Shown here: one piece after another, positions 4,486 through 6,503 of the stretch
Position numbering within the stretch: the stretch's first letter is position 1
How the letters are laid out: each line of letters begins with the position of its first letter
Assembly (NCBI GenBank): GCA_011057845.1
Contig: DSDB01000669.1
Span: 1-6,503 of the forward strand
Length of the DNA: 6,503 bases
Reading direction: 5' to 3'
From: Phycisphaerales bacterium
Lineage (GTDB): Bacteria; Planctomycetota; Phycisphaerae; Sedimentisphaerales; Anaerobacaceae
Notes under the pieces: model-generated
Databases searched by the model: none
What the model was told of the DNA's origin: nothing
Seen by the model: the letters and a program-made list of their open reading frames with translations, nothing else
Translations under genes and position numbers: made by a program

Positions 4486-6473
4486 TGAACCGAACGATAC
4501 GAGCCATCGTCGCCGCCGTTGCCGTGATGGTCATTGCATTCGGCGCCATCAACATCCTTCAGAACGTCGGCAAGTCCTTCAAGATTGACGTTACCGACCA
4601 GAAGATCTACACGCTCTCGGACGGCACGAAAGCCATCCTGGGCAGGCTTCATCAGCCGCTGACGATGAAGCTCTACTACGCCAAGACGGCCGCTTTCAAG
4701 GGCCCGGACCAGATCCGCTTCTTCAACAGCTACTTCGACTTCGTGCGGTCGCTGCTGGAGGAGTACGTCGCCCACAGCAACGGCCGGATCAAGCTCGAGG
4801 TCATCGACCCGCGCCCCTTCTCGCAGGACGAGGTTGAGGCCCTGCGCTACGGATTGCAGCGGTTCGCCATTACCGAGGAGGAGAACTTCTTCTTCGGCCT
4901 GGTTCTACAGACGGCCTTCGGCGTCGAGAAGACCATTACGTTCTTCTCGCCCGACCGCCAGCAGTTCGTCGAGTACGACATCAGCTACCTGATCGACAGC
5001 GCCATCACCCGCGAGAAGAACAAGGTCGGCGTGCTCAGTTCGCTGCCGGTCATGGGCGACGACATGAGCGGCTACATGGCCCAGATGATGCGGGCCCGCG
5101 GCCAGGAACCGCAGGGGCCCTGGACGATTATCACGCAGCTTCGCCAGCAGTTTGAGGTCGTCTCGGTCCCCACGGATGTCAATGACATCAAGGACGTCGA
5201 TATCCTGATGGTCATTCACCCCAAGAACCTCTCCGACGAGACGCTGTTCGCCATCGACCAGTTCATCCTCAAGGGCGGCCCGACCATCATCTGCGTCGAT
5301 CCGCACTGCATGTTGGACCGTCCGCCGCAGATGGGCATGCAGATGCAGATGCCCCAGGAGCAGGGCTCCGAATTGAACCGCCTGACCCGGACGTGGGGTC
5401 TGGAGTTGCCGCCGAACACGTTCGCGGGCGACCGGTCGCTGGCCATTCGAGCATCGGTCAGCCGCGACCAACGGCCCGAGCCGATCATCGGCTACCTCGG
5501 CCTGACGGCCCCGGACTGTTTCAGCAAGGAAGCGGCCGTCACATCCCGCCTCAATCAGGTCCGGGTCCTCTTCGCGGGCGTCCTGCAGGAGTATGAAGAC
5601 CCCGTCGCCGACCCGAACAAGCCGGCCCCGCAGAAAGCGGCCACACGCACGCCGCTGCTGTCGACCACCGACAAGGGCAACAGTTGGATGACCAGCGGCC
5701 CGTGGGAACTGGCCTTTCCCAATCCCCCTAAGCTCATGGAGAAGTTCTTCGACGGCAACAAGCCCGTCCACATGGCCTACCTGGTTACCGGAAAGCTCGT
5801 CAGCAGTTTCCCGGAGGGCATCACAGTGGAAGAAGACGATCCGAACAGTCCCGACCCCAACGAGCCGCGCCAGATATCCCGGACGATCGGCGGCCTGGCC
5901 AAAGCCGAAAAGGACTGCGCCGTGGTCGTCTTCTCGGATGTTGATTTCATGACGGACAATATCGCCTACCAGGATTCGTTCTTCGGCAAGATGATCGTCG
6001 CCGACAACACCGCCCTGGTCATGAACACCCTCGAAGACCTCGGCGGCTCCAGCGACCTGATCAGCATCCGTTCCCGCGGCAATTTCCGGCGTCCCTTCAC
6101 GGTCGTCGATGAAATCGAGCGCCGCGCCGAGGCCGAGACCGCCGAGGAGGTCGCCCGTCTGAATATCGAGATCGAGGGCTTCACCCGGAAGATTCAGGAG
6201 ATCCTCTCGTCCGCACGGGAGGACCAGGCCGATCTGGTCGGCAGCAGCATCCTTCAGGAACAGCGCGACCTGGAGACCAAGAAGCGCGAGGCCCAGCGGC
6301 AACTCAACCTCGTCAAGCTCCAGCGCCGCGAGAGCATCGAGGCCCTCGGCAACAAGCTGCGCAATTTCAACATGCTGTTGATTCCGGGCGTCGTTCTGGT
6401 TGTGGCCGTGGCGATGGAGGTACACCGAAGCATCCGCAAGCGCCACTATATCAGCCACGCCTCCGATGCTTAG
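4485..6473 (+). CDS. gldG: GldG-like ABC transporter auxiliary protein
   Basis: The 662-residue product has one membrane helix near the N-terminus (about 7-25), a large extracytoplasmic part and a second helix near the C-terminus (about 629-646) followed by a basic tail. After the first helix comes FKIDVTDQKIYTLSDGTKAIL (32-52), the family's N-terminal hallmark. It is followed by KVGVLSSLPVMGDD (180-193), then HPKNLSDETLFAIDQFILKGG (245-265) with CVDP (270-273), and near the end NTALVMNTLEDLGGSSDLISIRSR (508-531). Residues 545-625 are charged and heptad-like, probably a coiled coil. Unusual stretches are a Met/Gln run (283-293) and an Asp/Asn/Pro-rich insert (450-461). AGGAAGG at 4471-4477 is seven bases before the ATG. 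The protein has no ATPase motif and is thought to partner the permease. In related operons a DUF4340-type gene often follows; here the window ends first. Confidence 0.9.
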   Translation: MNRTIRAIVAAVAVMVIAFGAINILQNVGKSFKIDVTDQKIYTLSDGTKAILGRLHQPLTMKLYYAKTAAFKGPDQIRFFNSYFDFVRSLLEEYVAHSNGRIKLEVIDPRPFSQDEVEALRYGLQRFAITEEENFFFGLVLQTAFGVEKTITFFSPDRQQFVEYDISYLIDSAITREKNKVGVLSSLPVMGDDMSGYMAQMMRARGQEPQGPWTIITQLRQQFEVVSVPTDVNDIKDVDILMVIHPKNLSDETLFAIDQFILKGGPTIICVDPHCMLDRPPQMGMQMQMPQEQGSELNRLTRTWGLELPPNTFAGDRSLAIRASVSRDQRPEPIIGYLGLTAPDCFSKEAAVTSRLNQVRVLFAGVLQEYEDPVADPNKPAPQKAATRTPLLSTTDKGNSWMTSGPWELAFPNPPKLMEKFFDGNKPVHMAYLVTGKLVSSFPEGITVEEDDPNSPDPNEPRQISRTIGGLAKAEKDCAVVVFSDVDFMTDNIAYQDSFFGKMIVADNTALVMNTLEDLGGSSDLISIRSRGNFRRPFTVVDEIERRAEAETAEEVARLNIEIEGFTRKIQEILSSAREDQADLVGSSILQEQRDLETKKREAQRQLNLVKLQRRESIEALGNKLRNFNMLLIPGVVLVVAVAMEVHRSIRKRHYISHASDA

Positions 6474-6475
6474 TT

Positions 6476-6503
6476 GACGATTCACGACTTACGACTTACG
6501 ACT
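6476..6503. repeat. Second heptamer tandem array, running off the window
   Basis: Four 7-bp units read GACGATT (6476-6482), CACGACT (6483-6489), TACGACT (6490-6496) and TACGACT (6497-6503). The array starts two bases after the gldG stop and continues beyond the end of the window, so its length is unknown. It has the same period as the array at 1958-1985 but a different consensus. Confidence 0.7.

Noticed and set aside
4905..6485. 526-aa minus-strand ORF opposite gldG
   Set aside because: It is a long open shadow caused by high-GC codon bias in gldG; its sequence is repetitive in Leu, Asp, Gly and Val and shows no domain.

Overview
The window looks like bacterial chromosome from the Planctomycetota, most likely the Phycisphaerae. 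The clues are moderately high GC, an ABC-type gliding-like operon whose auxiliary protein carries an Asn/Pro/Asp-rich insert (residues 452-461) of a kind I associate with that class, a planctomycete-style lipoprotein, and intergenic DNA packed with short dispersed repeats. The taxonomy is inferred from style, not from a marker gene.

Layout. Positions 1-534 hold no confident gene; the best candidate is a 47-residue ORF at 263-406, possibly coupled to a 24-residue ORF before it. A secreted lipoprotein of unknown function follows at 535-1944, with a clear signal peptide and lipobox. Positions 1945-2935 are a repeat-rich stretch. It contains a four-unit heptamer array (1958-1985) and, on the minus strand, the C-terminal remnant of a calcineurin-like metallophosphoesterase (about 1981-2448). 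A 49-bp double-hairpin element (2321-2369) sits inside that remnant without breaking its frame. Three more palindromes and two promoter-like sites follow: one leftward (2710-2739) and one strong rightward (2836-2863).

The rightward promoter leads into a three-gene operon. It encodes a GldA-like ABC ATPase (2936-3655), a GldF-like ABC-2 permease (3754-4485) and a GldG-like membrane-anchored auxiliary protein (4485-6473, overlapping the permease gene by one base). Together they should form one inner-membrane ABC complex: GldA hydrolyses ATP, GldF is the membrane channel or scaffold, and GldG projects a large extracytoplasmic domain. The substrate is not known. A large imperfect hairpin built from 9-bp units fills the gldA-gldF gap. 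A second heptamer array starts two bases after the gldG stop and runs off the window.

I see no CRISPR array, tRNA, rRNA, transposase, integrase or defence system. The most interesting content is the number and placement of small repeats: one inside a decayed gene, one inside an operon, two directly behind stop codons and two next to promoters.
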